64,000 nt of DNA from a virus, in IMG/VR virus record IMGVR_UViG_3300032313_000564, positions 1-64,000 of that record. The stretch is one strand, 5' to 3'. The position numbers and the translations under genes were made by a program. Positions 49,369 to 57,315 of this stretch are shown here, piece after piece (position 1 is the first letter of the stretch; every line of letters starts with the position of its first letter). Under the pieces are notes generated by a model. It was given only the letters and a program-made list of their open reading frames with translations. It did not search any database and had not been told where the DNA came from.

Positions 49369-50550
49369 CTAACCTTCTAAAGATTTTACTCTTGCCGAAA
49401 GTTCCTGTACCGCTTTTATTAATGGCGCAATAAATTCTTCATACCTAAGAGCCTGCTCTGAATCTTGGTCAGTTTTGTCCAACAAAACCCATCCTCCAAA
49501 ATCAACACCAGCGTCTTCAATTACCGATTGCACCTCTTGTGCTATTAAACCCCAGTGTGTTCTTTCTCCTGGAATCGATGATCCGTCTTCTGTCTTTGAT
49601 CCCTCAATAAACTTATAGCTAACTGGACGCAAGCTATTAATAAAATCAAGACCAAGTAAAGAGTCCTGTACATTTGTTTTTAATCTTGAATCTGACGTAT
49701 TAATAGTTCCAGTATTTGAATATATTGTTTTCCAAAATCTATTTGTTGTTACTCCGTTAGGTGTGTCTATCGGCTGACCAATTGCATATAAATTGTTAAA
49801 TCTTGGATACCAATTTGAATTAACTCCAAAAACGTTTGTAGTCGGTATGTTCAAACCAATGGAAGTATCCACTGGATCAATATTTGCATTTGCTCCAGCA
49901 GCGCCATCTGCGCCTGGTGCTCCAGGTGCTCCAGGGGTTCCAGGGGTTCCTTGTTCGCCTTTGTCTCCTCGTGGGATTACAAAATTTAATTTTACATCAG
50001 AAGATGTGCCAGAGTTTGTTACACTTGCTGTTGTTCCAGCATTACCAGTTGTTGTGGACTGTATTACAATTGTTGCTGCCGCATCTCCTTTTGCTCCTGG
50101 ATTTCCTTGTGCTCCTGGATTTCCTTGTGGGCCTACAATATTTGTTCCAGATGCCCAGGCATTGTTTAATTTAGGACCAAAAATTTTATTAGAAACTGTA
50201 TTTATATAAAAATCTCCATTTGATCCATTTGCAGAAGTTGGATCAACTGTTCCATTTAATACACTGTTACCACCAATACTAGTTCCAGAATTCCAAGCAC
50301 CAGAAACTTTTGGGCCGAATATAGAATTACTTGTGGTGTTAATATAAAAATCACCATCAATTCCTGTGCTAGAAATGGGATTCGAAGTTCCATTAAGTAC
50401 GCTATAACCCCTTGGTCCAGTAGCCCCAGTGGGACCTGGATGTGCATCTAAATATGCATCAACATCTTCTGCTAGCTGCTCAAGATCTCTTGGAACATCT
50501 GGAGTGTCTGAATATTGCGGGTAACGAAACCCTTTTCCTGTTGCGCTCAT
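49369..50550 (-). CDS. Collagen-like tail fibre with S74 chaperone
   Basis: 393 residues. Gly-X-Y runs lie at about 38-48 (GPTGATGPRG), 140-157 (GPQGNPGAQGNPGAKGD) and 195-221 (GDKGEQGTPGTPGAPGAPG). Six of these have Pro in the Y position, X-Pro-Gly. Between the first two are tandem 47-residue repeats (VLNGT...GDFYINT..N.IFGPK). From about 286 a peptidase S74 chaperone follows (TSDSRLKTNV, THWGLIAQEVQSV) with a terminal coiled coil. It should form a trimeric fibre. A leaderless promoter ends 6 bases before the ATG. The neighbouring oxygenases could hydroxylate its prolines (inference). Confidence 0.88.
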   Translation of the reverse strand: MSATGKGFRYPQYSDTPDVPRDLEQLAEDVDAYLDAHPGPTGATGPRGYSVLNGTSNPISSTGIDGDFYINTTSNSIFGPKVSGAWNSGTSIGGNSVLNGTVDPTSANGSNGDFYINTVSNKIFGPKLNNAWASGTNIVGPQGNPGAQGNPGAKGDAAATIVIQSTTTGNAGTTASVTNSGTSSDVKLNFVIPRGDKGEQGTPGTPGAPGAPGADGAAGANANIDPVDTSIGLNIPTTNVFGVNSNWYPRFNNLYAIGQPIDTPNGVTTNRFWKTIYSNTGTINTSDSRLKTNVQDSLLGLDFINSLRPVSYKFIEGSKTEDGSSIPGERTHWGLIAQEVQSVIEDAGVDFGGWVLLDKTDQDSEQALRYEEFIAPLIKAVQELSARVKSLEG

Positions 50551-50556
50551 TTTTTA

Positions 50557-50565
50557 ATTATACCA
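50557..50565 (-). promoter_or_regulatory. Leaderless extended -10 promoter of the collagen-like fibre
   Basis: TGGTATAAT on the minus strand; predicted +1 coincides with the A of ATG 50550 and the six intervening bases hold no ribosome site. Confidence 0.6.
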
Positions 50566-50582
50566 CCCAAGCTTTTATCATA

Positions 50583-51263
50583 CTATAAACCACCAACGTG
50601 AAGTGTTTGGCCAGTCAAACTATTTGACCTCTCGTCTAAAAGAAGCTCTACCAAATCAGATATATCTTTCATTTCAAACATGCGCTCAATTATTTGTGCC
50701 TTTAAAGCAGGTTGATTTCCACCAACAATATGCTTTCTTGAAAGGTCGCTCATTATAACTCCTGGGGCAATACAATTTGCCCTTATTTTTGTATTGGACA
50801 GCTGCTTTGCAAAGCCTCTAGTAAATGACTCTACTCCAGCCTTTGAAGCTGCGTACATAGTCGCTTCGTTAGATATGTGTGCAGCTAAACTTGATATATT
50901 TACTATAGATGTGTGAACTTCTGGATTCATATTTTGAAGGAACGCTTGACATGAATTAAACACTCCATTTAAATTTGTATCTATGAGGTTATAAACTTTG
51001 TCTTCAAAAAATACTCCAGCTGCAGAAGGCTCATATATACCAGCGCAATTTATTAATCCAGTTACCTGTTTTTTGCTATCAAGTATGTCTCTAGATATTC
51101 TATAAAGCGCTTTTATATCTCTAACATCTGACATAATAGTTGGAAATTTAGGATCATACATTGGTTTATTTAAAGTAATTCCAAGAACTTCTTTACCCAA
51201 CGAGTGAAGTCTTTCTGCTACATCCCGCCCCATTCCAGATCCAGATCCAGTTACAATTATCAT
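50583..51263 (-). CDS. Short-chain dehydrogenase/reductase (SDR)
   Basis: 226 residues, a classical SDR. Cofactor loop TGSGSGMG (5-12), LINCAG (70-75), catalytic Ser in NISSLAA (124-125) and YAASK (Tyr137, Lys141) are all present, and the C-terminus IAPGVIMSDL is the usual substrate-loop entry. It looks FabG-like and should reduce or oxidise a keto/hydroxy group with NAD(P)H. It overlaps the upstream oxygenase by 4 bases and so is cotranslated with it. It may process a modified sugar or a host metabolite; substrate not predictable. Confidence 0.88.
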   Translation of the reverse strand: MIIVTGSGSGMGRDVAERLHSLGKEVLGITLNKPMYDPKFPTIMSDVRDIKALYRISRDILDSKKQVTGLINCAGIYEPSAAGVFFEDKVYNLIDTNLNGVFNSCQAFLQNMNPEVHTSIVNISSLAAHISNEATMYAASKAGVESFTRGFAKQLSNTKIRANCIAPGVIMSDLSRKHIVGGNQPALKAQIIERMFEMKDISDLVELLLDERSNSLTGQTLHVGGL

Positions 51264-51913
51264 TCTGAACCGTCCGAATAGTATGGATTCTTTCTATTGT
51301 GGTACCAGTTTGGCAAAGAATATCTTGTTCCCTTTGTTACCGCATCAACCTCATGAACATAAACAAAATTAGATGGGAAGAAAAGTATTGTTCCAGCCTC
51401 TGGCTTAAGCTCAAGATTAAGATGTGGGAATCTTAATGTTCCGCCTTCGTAATCATCATTGAGATATAGCAATGCAGACAAAACTCTGCTACTTATTCCA
51501 TGATCTGAATGAGCTGGTAAAAATCCACTTTCTTTATATTTTAAAACATGCATTGTTTTTTCTCTAGCCTTAATATTTTTTTCTGCGTAAGGATAGATAG
51601 TGAAGTAGTGATTAAGTGCAGTTTCAAGAGAGCCAAATAGCTCTGAAGATATAAAATGTTGTTCTTTATAAAATTTATCAGAAATGGATATGTCTTCTGG
51701 TTTAGGCAAGAATTTTTGCCAACAGAAAACAGTTTTTTCTGGACCGCCATGATCATAATCCCAAGCAGTCCATTCTTTTACAAAAGGAGACTGATAAGAC
51801 TCATCTTGCTGTCTTTTTATTTCCAACTCTTCAATCTTATCTATAATAAGTTGTGGGTCCTTGATAATTCCTTTGTACTGAACTACGCCAAGCGCAAGCT
51901 GTTTAAACTCCAT
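51260..51913 (-). CDS. Prolyl-4-hydroxylase-like 2OG-Fe(II) oxygenase (copy 1)
   Basis: 217 residues from ATG 51913, which overlaps the preceding TAA (TAATG). The double-stranded beta-helix core has PAHSDHG (His135, Asp137), YLNDDYEGGTLRFP, and YVHEV (His187) with GTRYSL (Arg197). This is the HxD...H...R set for iron and 2-oxoglutarate, and LxYLNDxYEGGxLxFP is characteristic of prolyl-4-hydroxylase alpha-type proteins. The acceptor is unknown; collagen-like repeats in the fibre gene next but one downstream are a plausible substrate. Confidence 0.85.
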   Translation of the reverse strand: MEFKQLALGVVQYKGIIKDPQLIIDKIEELEIKRQQDESYQSPFVKEWTAWDYDHGGPEKTVFCWQKFLPKPEDISISDKFYKEQHFISSELFGSLETALNHYFTIYPYAEKNIKAREKTMHVLKYKESGFLPAHSDHGISSRVLSALLYLNDDYEGGTLRFPHLNLELKPEAGTILFFPSNFVYVHEVDAVTKGTRYSLPNWYHNRKNPYYSDGSE

Positions 51914-52455
51914 TAGCATCCCTCAAAATCTGGATCCATAAACTCTTTTTGCGTTGATTGCATAAAGAGTGCCGTATATCTGTTGCCAGTTTCAACTTTT
52001 GAAACACCGTGCAAATATTCATAGTCGTTTCCTGGGAAAAATAATGCAGAGAATTTCTTTGGACTGTGTGAAAAATTTTGTTTTGGAAAATATATGTCTC
52101 CCCCAGTGTAGCCATCATTGAGGTATATTACAGAGCTATATTCTATAAAAGGCTCCTTTTCTATTGCATCTATGTGAGGATTGCCACTCATTCCTGGGCC
52201 CCACCCTGAACCAAAAGATTTTGTAATTATCACGTCTTTATCTGTTTCAAAAAATTCTTTCTGAATTAAATTAGCTTTCTTGGCATACTTTCTTAATATA
52301 CTCATAACCGTATTATTGTACGGGAAAGCAGTTCCACCATTTCTGTCAGCATAATAATCTGGATAGTTATTTACAGAAGAAGGGTTTGTGATCTCTGATA
52401 TTAAAGTTTGTGCGTCGTAGTCTTCAATAAAGTTTTCAACTATTTTTATTTTCAT
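51913..52455 (-). CDS. Prolyl-4-hydroxylase-like 2OG-Fe(II) oxygenase (copy 2)
   Basis: 180 residues from ATG 52455, which overlaps the upstream TGA (ATGA). The core has NPHIDAIE (His94, Asp96), VIYLNDGYTGGDIYFP, EYLHGV (His149) and GNRYTAL (Arg159), a complete iron/2OG site. It resembles copy 1 in layout but is divergent in sequence, so the two probably have different sites or substrates. Cotranslation with neighbours on both sides supports a shared pathway. Confidence 0.85.
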   Translation of the reverse strand: MKIKIVENFIEDYDAQTLISEITNPSSVNNYPDYYADRNGGTAFPYNNTVMSILRKYAKKANLIQKEFFETDKDVIITKSFGSGWGPGMSGNPHIDAIEKEPFIEYSSVIYLNDGYTGGDIYFPKQNFSHSPKKFSALFFPGNDYEYLHGVSKVETGNRYTALFMQSTQKEFMDPDFEGC

Positions 52456-53102
52456 CCTAGTGGCACCCAACTTTGATCGTAGTACCCACCAGCTGAAATA
52501 AATCTAAGCGGTGTAACGTCATAGGCTATAGTTATTCTATCTTCTTCAAATGGCCAAAGACCAATGCTATGGGGGTGTCCAGTTTCCGATAAAATTGCTC
52601 TATTGTTTTTATTAACATTTTCAAAGGCAGCATCACCATGTATTTTATAATAGGTGGAGCTTGGTTCTGCATTTACGCAATAGTATCCATGAAAATAAGG
52701 GAACCCTTTGCCCTCGGAATGGTCGTGATATGAATCTTTGTTGTCTAGGTCAACATGGTTTTTGCTTCCTTCGGAATTAAACCATCCATGCAACATAAAC
52801 TTTTCTTTTTCAAAATCAAGCCCATAATATTCACAGGCTTCAATTGTCAAAGACCTTAAAGTTTTATACAGGTTATAAATTTCTTCATTGTAAAACTGAA
52901 AGATGTTGTAGAAGTTGTCTATGCGCTGTGGATTATAGCTATTAAAATAATCTTTTGGTGCTGTAGCAAGTACATCTTTCCCTACACCAGCTACTTGACC
53001 GTTCTTTAACTCTTCTTTTTTATTAAGCAAATATTCCTTTAAGCTATCTAAATCATTATTTAGGTAAGCGTCAAAAAATTTATGCGGCTTAGTATTATCC
53101 AT
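52452..53102 (-). CDS. Cupin-type putative oxygenase, HDH/HPH family (copy A)
   Basis: 216 residues, a close relative of the gene at 53932-54582. Shared features are NIFQFY...IYNLYK, EACEYYGLDFE, LHGWFNS, HDH (126-128), FHGYYCVNAEPSSTYY, NKNNRAI, ETGHPH (His176, His178), RITIAYDV (Arg189) and a WVPLG end. This resembles the phage putative-2OG-Fe(II)-oxygenase family with WxN...H.H...GxYY. It likely uses iron and 2-oxoglutarate. Substrate unknown. Confidence 0.72.
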   Translation of the reverse strand: MDNTKPHKFFDAYLNNDLDSLKEYLLNKKEELKNGQVAGVGKDVLATAPKDYFNSYNPQRIDNFYNIFQFYNEEIYNLYKTLRSLTIEACEYYGLDFEKEKFMLHGWFNSEGSKNHVDLDNKDSYHDHSEGKGFPYFHGYYCVNAEPSSTYYKIHGDAAFENVNKNNRAILSETGHPHSIGLWPFEEDRITIAYDVTPLRFISAGGYYDQSWVPLG

Positions 53103-53932
53103 TAATTTATTATCCTTGTCTTGTTTAGATATCTCTCTCCGCCAATTTTGTCGGTTTCTGATTTTTCAATTGTGTACTCAATATCATCATCTTCGAATGG
53201 AAATGGTATTACTTCTATCCCAAACAAACCAATGATATTTCTTTCATTGTTTTCTATAAACTTGTTGTATCTGTGAGTTAATGAAAATGGGACATAGCCA
53301 TTATCTTCAAGAGGAAGGGTGTTGTTTTGAAATAACTTTGTTGGGCAGCACAGTAAGTGGTAGTGTTTTTGATTTATCATTATAGACATCTTTTCTTCCT
53401 CTCCATAATATTTAAGCTCCACTGGGTAGCCAACACGCTTTATGTCAGAACTTAAACAAAATATAAAGTCTCTATCTATCATATCAACATTAGAATAATC
53501 TTCCGAAACAGACTTTATTTTTTCTATCATAAACAAATTTTTGTTTTTAAATTCTAATTTATGATTTCCAGAAATAATTGTTTGATTTTTATATCTTACT
53601 GATTCAATTTTATCTACTAAAGACACATCCCAGTCTTTAGACATAACGACTCCGTCTCCGCACTGCATAAAGTATTCTGAAGCAAGTATTCTTGATCCAT
53701 CAAATTTGTGTGCAATTGGGCTTTTTATTGAATCCCACTTTGTGTGCTTATATATTATTTTTACGTGACTAGCAGTTATGTCAAACAATCTTGATCGCTC
53801 AACATTATTTTGATCTATGATGTAAAACGACAAGTCATGCAAGCCGCTAGATTTATTAACAATATCGGTAACATTATCAATCAGATCTTTATTCTGAAAG
53901 CTGTATACAAATATGCCAATACTTTTCTTCAT
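53102..53932 (-). CDS. GlcNAc-transferase-like (GT-A) glycosyltransferase
   Basis: 276 residues from ATG 53932 (TAATG with the preceding stop). The opening SIGIFVYSFQNKDLIDNV, then LHDLSFYIIDQNN, and SPIAHKFDGSRILASEYFMQ, CGDGVVMSKDWD follow the layout of the PF11397 GlcNAc-transferase family, whose known member adds GlcNAc to hydroxyproline of Skp1 in slime mould. The CGDG segment stands where the metal-binding DxD/DSH motif is expected. It sits between the two HDH/HPH oxygenase copies and may glycosylate hydroxylated fibre proteins. Family match is by pattern. Confidence 0.65.
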   Translation of the reverse strand: MKKSIGIFVYSFQNKDLIDNVTDIVNKSSGLHDLSFYIIDQNNVERSRLFDITASHVKIIYKHTKWDSIKSPIAHKFDGSRILASEYFMQCGDGVVMSKDWDVSLVDKIESVRYKNQTIISGNHKLEFKNKNLFMIEKIKSVSEDYSNVDMIDRDFIFCLSSDIKRVGYPVELKYYGEEEKMSIMINQKHYHLLCCPTKLFQNNTLPLEDNGYVPFSLTHRYNKFIENNERNIIGLFGIEVIPFPFEDDDIEYTIEKSETDKIGGERYLNKTRIIN

Positions 53933-54582
53933 TATAGGAGAGGTATCCAATGCTGCTGTGGTGCATTTGCTTCAATTAAGCTCTTTAAAGGCATTACGTC
54001 GTAGGCTATTGTTACTCTAGGACCTTCCCAATCCCAGTCTCCCATTGCATGTGGGTGACCCATTTCAGAAACAATCATTCTATTATTCTTATTATGGTTT
54101 GCAGTTTCTGTGCCAAAAACATTATAGTAGGTGATTGAGGGCTCTGCGTTTACTGAATAGTAACCGTGAAAATAGGGGGCATAAGGGCCGCCGTGATCAT
54201 GCCAATCAAGCTTACCAGTATGATTGTAATTAATGTTAAACCAACCTTGTACCATATACTTTTGTTCTTCAAAATTAACTCCGTAATATTCACACGCTTC
54301 TTTTATAATATCAGAAAGTGATTTATATAGCTTGTGAATCCCATCATGGTAGAACTGAAAAACATTATACTCTCTCCACTTAATTGTTGAAACGCTGGAA
54401 GAGGAGAGCCAAGCATCTTTTTGATTTACTGGAGTGATTCCCTTTAAGCTTAGATTTTCCATAGCCGCATATTGATTTTGCAAGAATGTCGCTAGGTCTG
54501 ACAAATCGTTATCCAGATATCTTTCAAAAAATTTATGTTCTTTGCCGCTTGGCTTATTAAGCATCATCGGATTGTAGTCCAT
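53932..54582 (-). CDS. Cupin-type putative oxygenase, HDH/HPH family (copy B)
   Basis: 216 residues from ATG 54582, chosen because AAGGA precedes it and it gives the same length as copy A; longer frames to 54639 overlap the upstream gene more. Conserved blocks are EYNVFQFY, EACEYYGVNFE, VQGWFNI, LDWHDHGG (128-130), FHGYYSVNAEPSITYY, NKNNRMIVSEMGHPH (176-178), RVTIAYDV (Arg189) and WIPLL. Roughly half of the aligned residues match copy A by eye, pointing to duplication. It probably acts on the same or a related substrate. Confidence 0.72.
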   Translation of the reverse strand: MDYNPMMLNKPSGKEHKFFERYLDNDLSDLATFLQNQYAAMENLSLKGITPVNQKDAWLSSSSVSTIKWREYNVFQFYHDGIHKLYKSLSDIIKEACEYYGVNFEEQKYMVQGWFNINYNHTGKLDWHDHGGPYAPYFHGYYSVNAEPSITYYNVFGTETANHNKNNRMIVSEMGHPHAMGDWDWEGPRVTIAYDVMPLKSLIEANAPQQHWIPLL

Positions 54583-55333
54583 CAGATATTCCTTTTCTGT
54601 AATTTTTCCTTTGCCATATATAATTTTTATAATATGCAAATATTGATATTCTTCTTCGTTCTTCTTTAATCTTGTTTTCTTCTATACTCTTTTCGGAGTA
54701 ATCTATTTCCAAATCCCAATCATCTCTTTTGATTGGTATCATTTGAAAGATAGGGGTTCCTTTTGGTATTGTTCCAATAAAATTCCTTTTTAAAAAAAAG
54801 GCAGTAAATACTGGAGTGTGCCATTTATCTGTATCAATTATCCCAGATAAAGTCGTGAATGGCAAGTCGTGCCTATTCATTGGGTGGGTTATTAGCATTG
54901 AGTATTCTGGTGGAGTCTCACAGTACCAATTTACCTTCCATCCAAAATGTAGGGGGTGATGGGCTGTAGGAACTGGGACGTCAATCATATTTCTTTTATC
55001 TATTATCATGGCTTCCCCGTCCCAGGTTATTGTAGGGAATCCGTCCTTATCTAAATCAACATGCACGTCATAGTCAAGCTTGTACATGTAGCCAGCAGTC
55101 AGGGTATCAAAAAATGGCATACATAATTTAGTTCCAGCCGCACTTCCGTCAGTTCCACGATCATTTACTGGGTGAAGTTTAGATATGTTGTTAGACTTTT
55201 GAAAACGAGAAAGTCTTCTATACCAATCTGGTAGAAACCTTACAGAGGGTTCTGGTTCTGAAAGATAATTATTACTCTTCGGATCAAAATTACTTCCAAA
55301 CGTTGCTGGGGTAAACTTTACTACTTTACTCAT
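54557..55333 (-). CDS. DUF6065-like protein (copy 1)
   Basis: 258 residues from ATG 55333, overlapping the previous stop by 8 bases. Typical segments are FLPDWYRRLSRF, KLCMPFFDTLTAGYMYKLDYD, VNWYCETPPEYSMLITHP, LSGIIDTDKW and PKGTPIFQMIPIKRDDWD. The same blocks recur in the gene at 56033-56749. This looks like the DUF6065 family of phage proteins, probably a cupin/beta-helix fold related to oxygenases, though no clear HxD is present. Role unknown; probably in the same modification pathway as its neighbours. Confidence 0.65.
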   Translation of the reverse strand: MSKVVKFTPATFGSNFDPKSNNYLSEPEPSVRFLPDWYRRLSRFQKSNNISKLHPVNDRGTDGSAAGTKLCMPFFDTLTAGYMYKLDYDVHVDLDKDGFPTITWDGEAMIIDKRNMIDVPVPTAHHPLHFGWKVNWYCETPPEYSMLITHPMNRHDLPFTTLSGIIDTDKWHTPVFTAFFLKRNFIGTIPKGTPIFQMIPIKRDDWDLEIDYSEKSIEENKIKEERRRISIFAYYKNYIWQRKNYRKGISDGLQSDDA

Positions 55334-56036
55334 TGCAAAGCCTGTCAATAAAATCGGAAGATGCATTTATTTGCATTTCATACATATATGAACCCCTTTC
55401 TATTATTCCAACAGTTTCTGTTTCCATATGCCTTTTAGACTTAGTAAAATAAAAATCAATAAAGCAAGGTTCTTTTATTCTATCATTTTCGTTGGATTTT
55501 GTAAAAGAGCCCCTAAAGTCCATAATTTTAATTGATGGGTTTTCTATTGTTGAGGTGACAAAAAAATCAATATCCTCATCTATAACCCAAGGAGTATATA
55601 ATTTAAAGCACCTATCAGAAATAATATCCATGCCTGAAGTATCATATACATTGGGGGATGGGTAAAATTGTCTTTGCCAAACCTTATCAACCGAATAAAA
55701 AATCTCATTGATTGGTTGTGATTTAAATATACCAAGGTGCCCAAGCGGTGGGTCAGCAATCTGAATTAGCATGTCAGCATAATTATAATATTCTATTGTA
55801 GCTGAAGTATCCGAAGTTTTAATAACTTTTGGCCTAATAGAAAAAAAAGAAGCATATAAATTTACTGGTTTTAATATTTTGTCGTGATACTCACGGCTAA
55901 ATTTTACTTCATTCCAGGCAGCCCATTTAGGGAACATGTTAGAATAATTCATTATTTCTGCAAAAGTCATAGTGCCCATCTTGCTCCAAGACTCTGCTTC
56001 ATATGGTGTTTTTAATATGTTTTTAGATGGCTTCAC
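55326..56036 (-). CDS. Divergent DUF6065-like protein (copy 2)
   Basis: 236 residues. It keeps only the overall plan of its flanking paralogues: MFPKWAAWNEVKF, FKLYTPWVIDEDIDFFVTS, IMDFRGSFTKS, CFIDFYFTKS, IERGSYMYEMQ. No metal-binding motif is apparent. It overlaps neighbours on both sides by 8 and 4 bases. Assignment to the same family rests on the order of blocks and on position between two better members. Confidence 0.5.
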   Translation of the reverse strand: MKPSKNILKTPYEAESWSKMGTMTFAEIMNYSNMFPKWAAWNEVKFSREYHDKILKPVNLYASFFSIRPKVIKTSDTSATIEYYNYADMLIQIADPPLGHLGIFKSQPINEIFYSVDKVWQRQFYPSPNVYDTSGMDIISDRCFKLYTPWVIDEDIDFFVTSTIENPSIKIMDFRGSFTKSNENDRIKEPCFIDFYFTKSKRHMETETVGIIERGSYMYEMQINASSDFIDRLCNE

Positions 56037-56749
56037 TTAAAGGTTTTCTTTGACCACTTTTTTAAACGATATCCATTTTGAAAAACAGATCGTACTGACA
56101 ATTGGCTCGCTCTGTTTGCAAGATCAGAGTCTTTATCTTTATTAATTTCGCTTTCCCAATCATCTCTCTTAAAAGGTATTACTTGTAATAGCGGAGTTCC
56201 TTGCTTAATTACACCTTTAAAACCCTTTTCAACAAAGAAAGAAAGATATCCATCAGAAGGATATTCGTCGGTATCTATAAGACCTGGTATTGCTCGTATT
56301 GGTATATGGTCTGCATGTATCGGAGCAATGAATAATGAGCTATAACCTGGTTCTGTTTTTGCAAGCCACATTGGATGTATTCTTAAAACATCATTGTGGA
56401 AGTAAGGTGGTATTGGGTACTCCGATATTTGCTCTTTAAGGTGATGGGCCAAAAGAAATTTTTGAAACTCCATAACATCATTTGCAACTTCAAACTTTAC
56501 TCTTTCTCCCGTAGCGTCAATATTCAAATCCATTGGACAAAATAAATAATATCCTGCTGCCATTGCGTCAAACACTGCCTGACATTTTTTTACGGTAAGA
56601 AGCATATTCCCGTTATAAACACTATTGTCATTATTTAGATAGCTTTCTTGTTTCTTCCACCATTCAGGAATATGTTTTTGAATAGATTCTGGCTTTGGGA
56701 AAACACCAGCAAGAAATCTGTATTTTGGAATAAATTCTATTTTGCTCAT
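56033..56749 (-). CDS. DUF6065-like protein (copy 3)
   Basis: 238 residues from ATG 56749 (ATGA with the upstream stop). It shares with copy 1 the blocks HIPEWWKKQ, VKKCQAVFDAMAAGYYLFCP, GYSSLFIAPIHADHIP, IPGLIDTDEYPSDG and KQGTPLLQVIPFKRDDW. The C-terminal helix is basic (YRLKKWSKKTFK). Function unknown. Three copies in a row suggest tandem duplication and specialisation within one pathway. Confidence 0.65.
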   Translation of the reverse strand: MSKIEFIPKYRFLAGVFPKPESIQKHIPEWWKKQESYLNNDNSVYNGNMLLTVKKCQAVFDAMAAGYYLFCPMDLNIDATGERVKFEVANDVMEFQKFLLAHHLKEQISEYPIPPYFHNDVLRIHPMWLAKTEPGYSSLFIAPIHADHIPIRAIPGLIDTDEYPSDGYLSFFVEKGFKGVIKQGTPLLQVIPFKRDDWESEINKDKDSDLANRASQLSVRSVFQNGYRLKKWSKKTFK

Positions 56750-57315
56750 ACTAAAGGTATCCATTTCTGATAATACTGTCTGTGTAAATATTCTAAAGGT
56801 GAAATATGTAGTTCTATCAAAACAAGATCTTTACTTATATCGTTAAATTGAACTCTTGTGTTATGGTCAAGTAATATTAAATTGCCTGGAACTAAATTAG
56901 TTTTATTATCGTTAATTAAAATAAACTCATTGTTGGAGCTAACAACATAGAAACCAAAGAAAACTGTTTTAAAATTAGGGCCAAAATTTAAATCTACATA
57001 TGGTGGAATCTGCTTATTGTCCATAACTCTTGCATATAAGTAGGGATAAGATCTTTCAAAATTAATGTTGTTTTCTAAAAATAAATCTTTAGCAGCAGAG
57101 CATACTTCACGATAAAGACTGTATATTTCTTTGCTATACATGCCAAAAAAATTAAATGTTTTATTGTCCACCAAAGAAATTCTTTTTGCTTTGTCTTTTA
57201 TATTTTTACTAAAGCCTTTTGATATGTCTACTGTTTCCTCGTACATGGAATCAACCATAGAGTTATAGCTATTAAACATATAAAAATTATCTATGCCTTT
57301 AATCTCTTTTATCAT
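56746..57315 (-). CDS. Degenerate third member of the HDH/HPH oxygenase family
   Basis: 189 residues. Alignment by eye with copies A and B covers EIYSLYREVCSAAKDLF, the NINFERSYPYLYARV strand, FFGFYVVSSNNEF and the WIPLV end, but HDH and HPH are replaced (YVDLNFGP and LLDHNTRV), so the iron site is mostly gone. It may be a binding or scaffold partner of the active copies, or be decaying. It overlaps the previous gene by 17 bases. Confidence 0.55.
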   Translation of the reverse strand: MIKEIKGIDNFYMFNSYNSMVDSMYEETVDISKGFSKNIKDKAKRISLVDNKTFNFFGMYSKEIYSLYREVCSAAKDLFLENNINFERSYPYLYARVMDNKQIPPYVDLNFGPNFKTVFFGFYVVSSNNEFILINDNKTNLVPGNLILLDHNTRVQFNDISKDLVLIELHISPLEYLHRQYYQKWIPLV

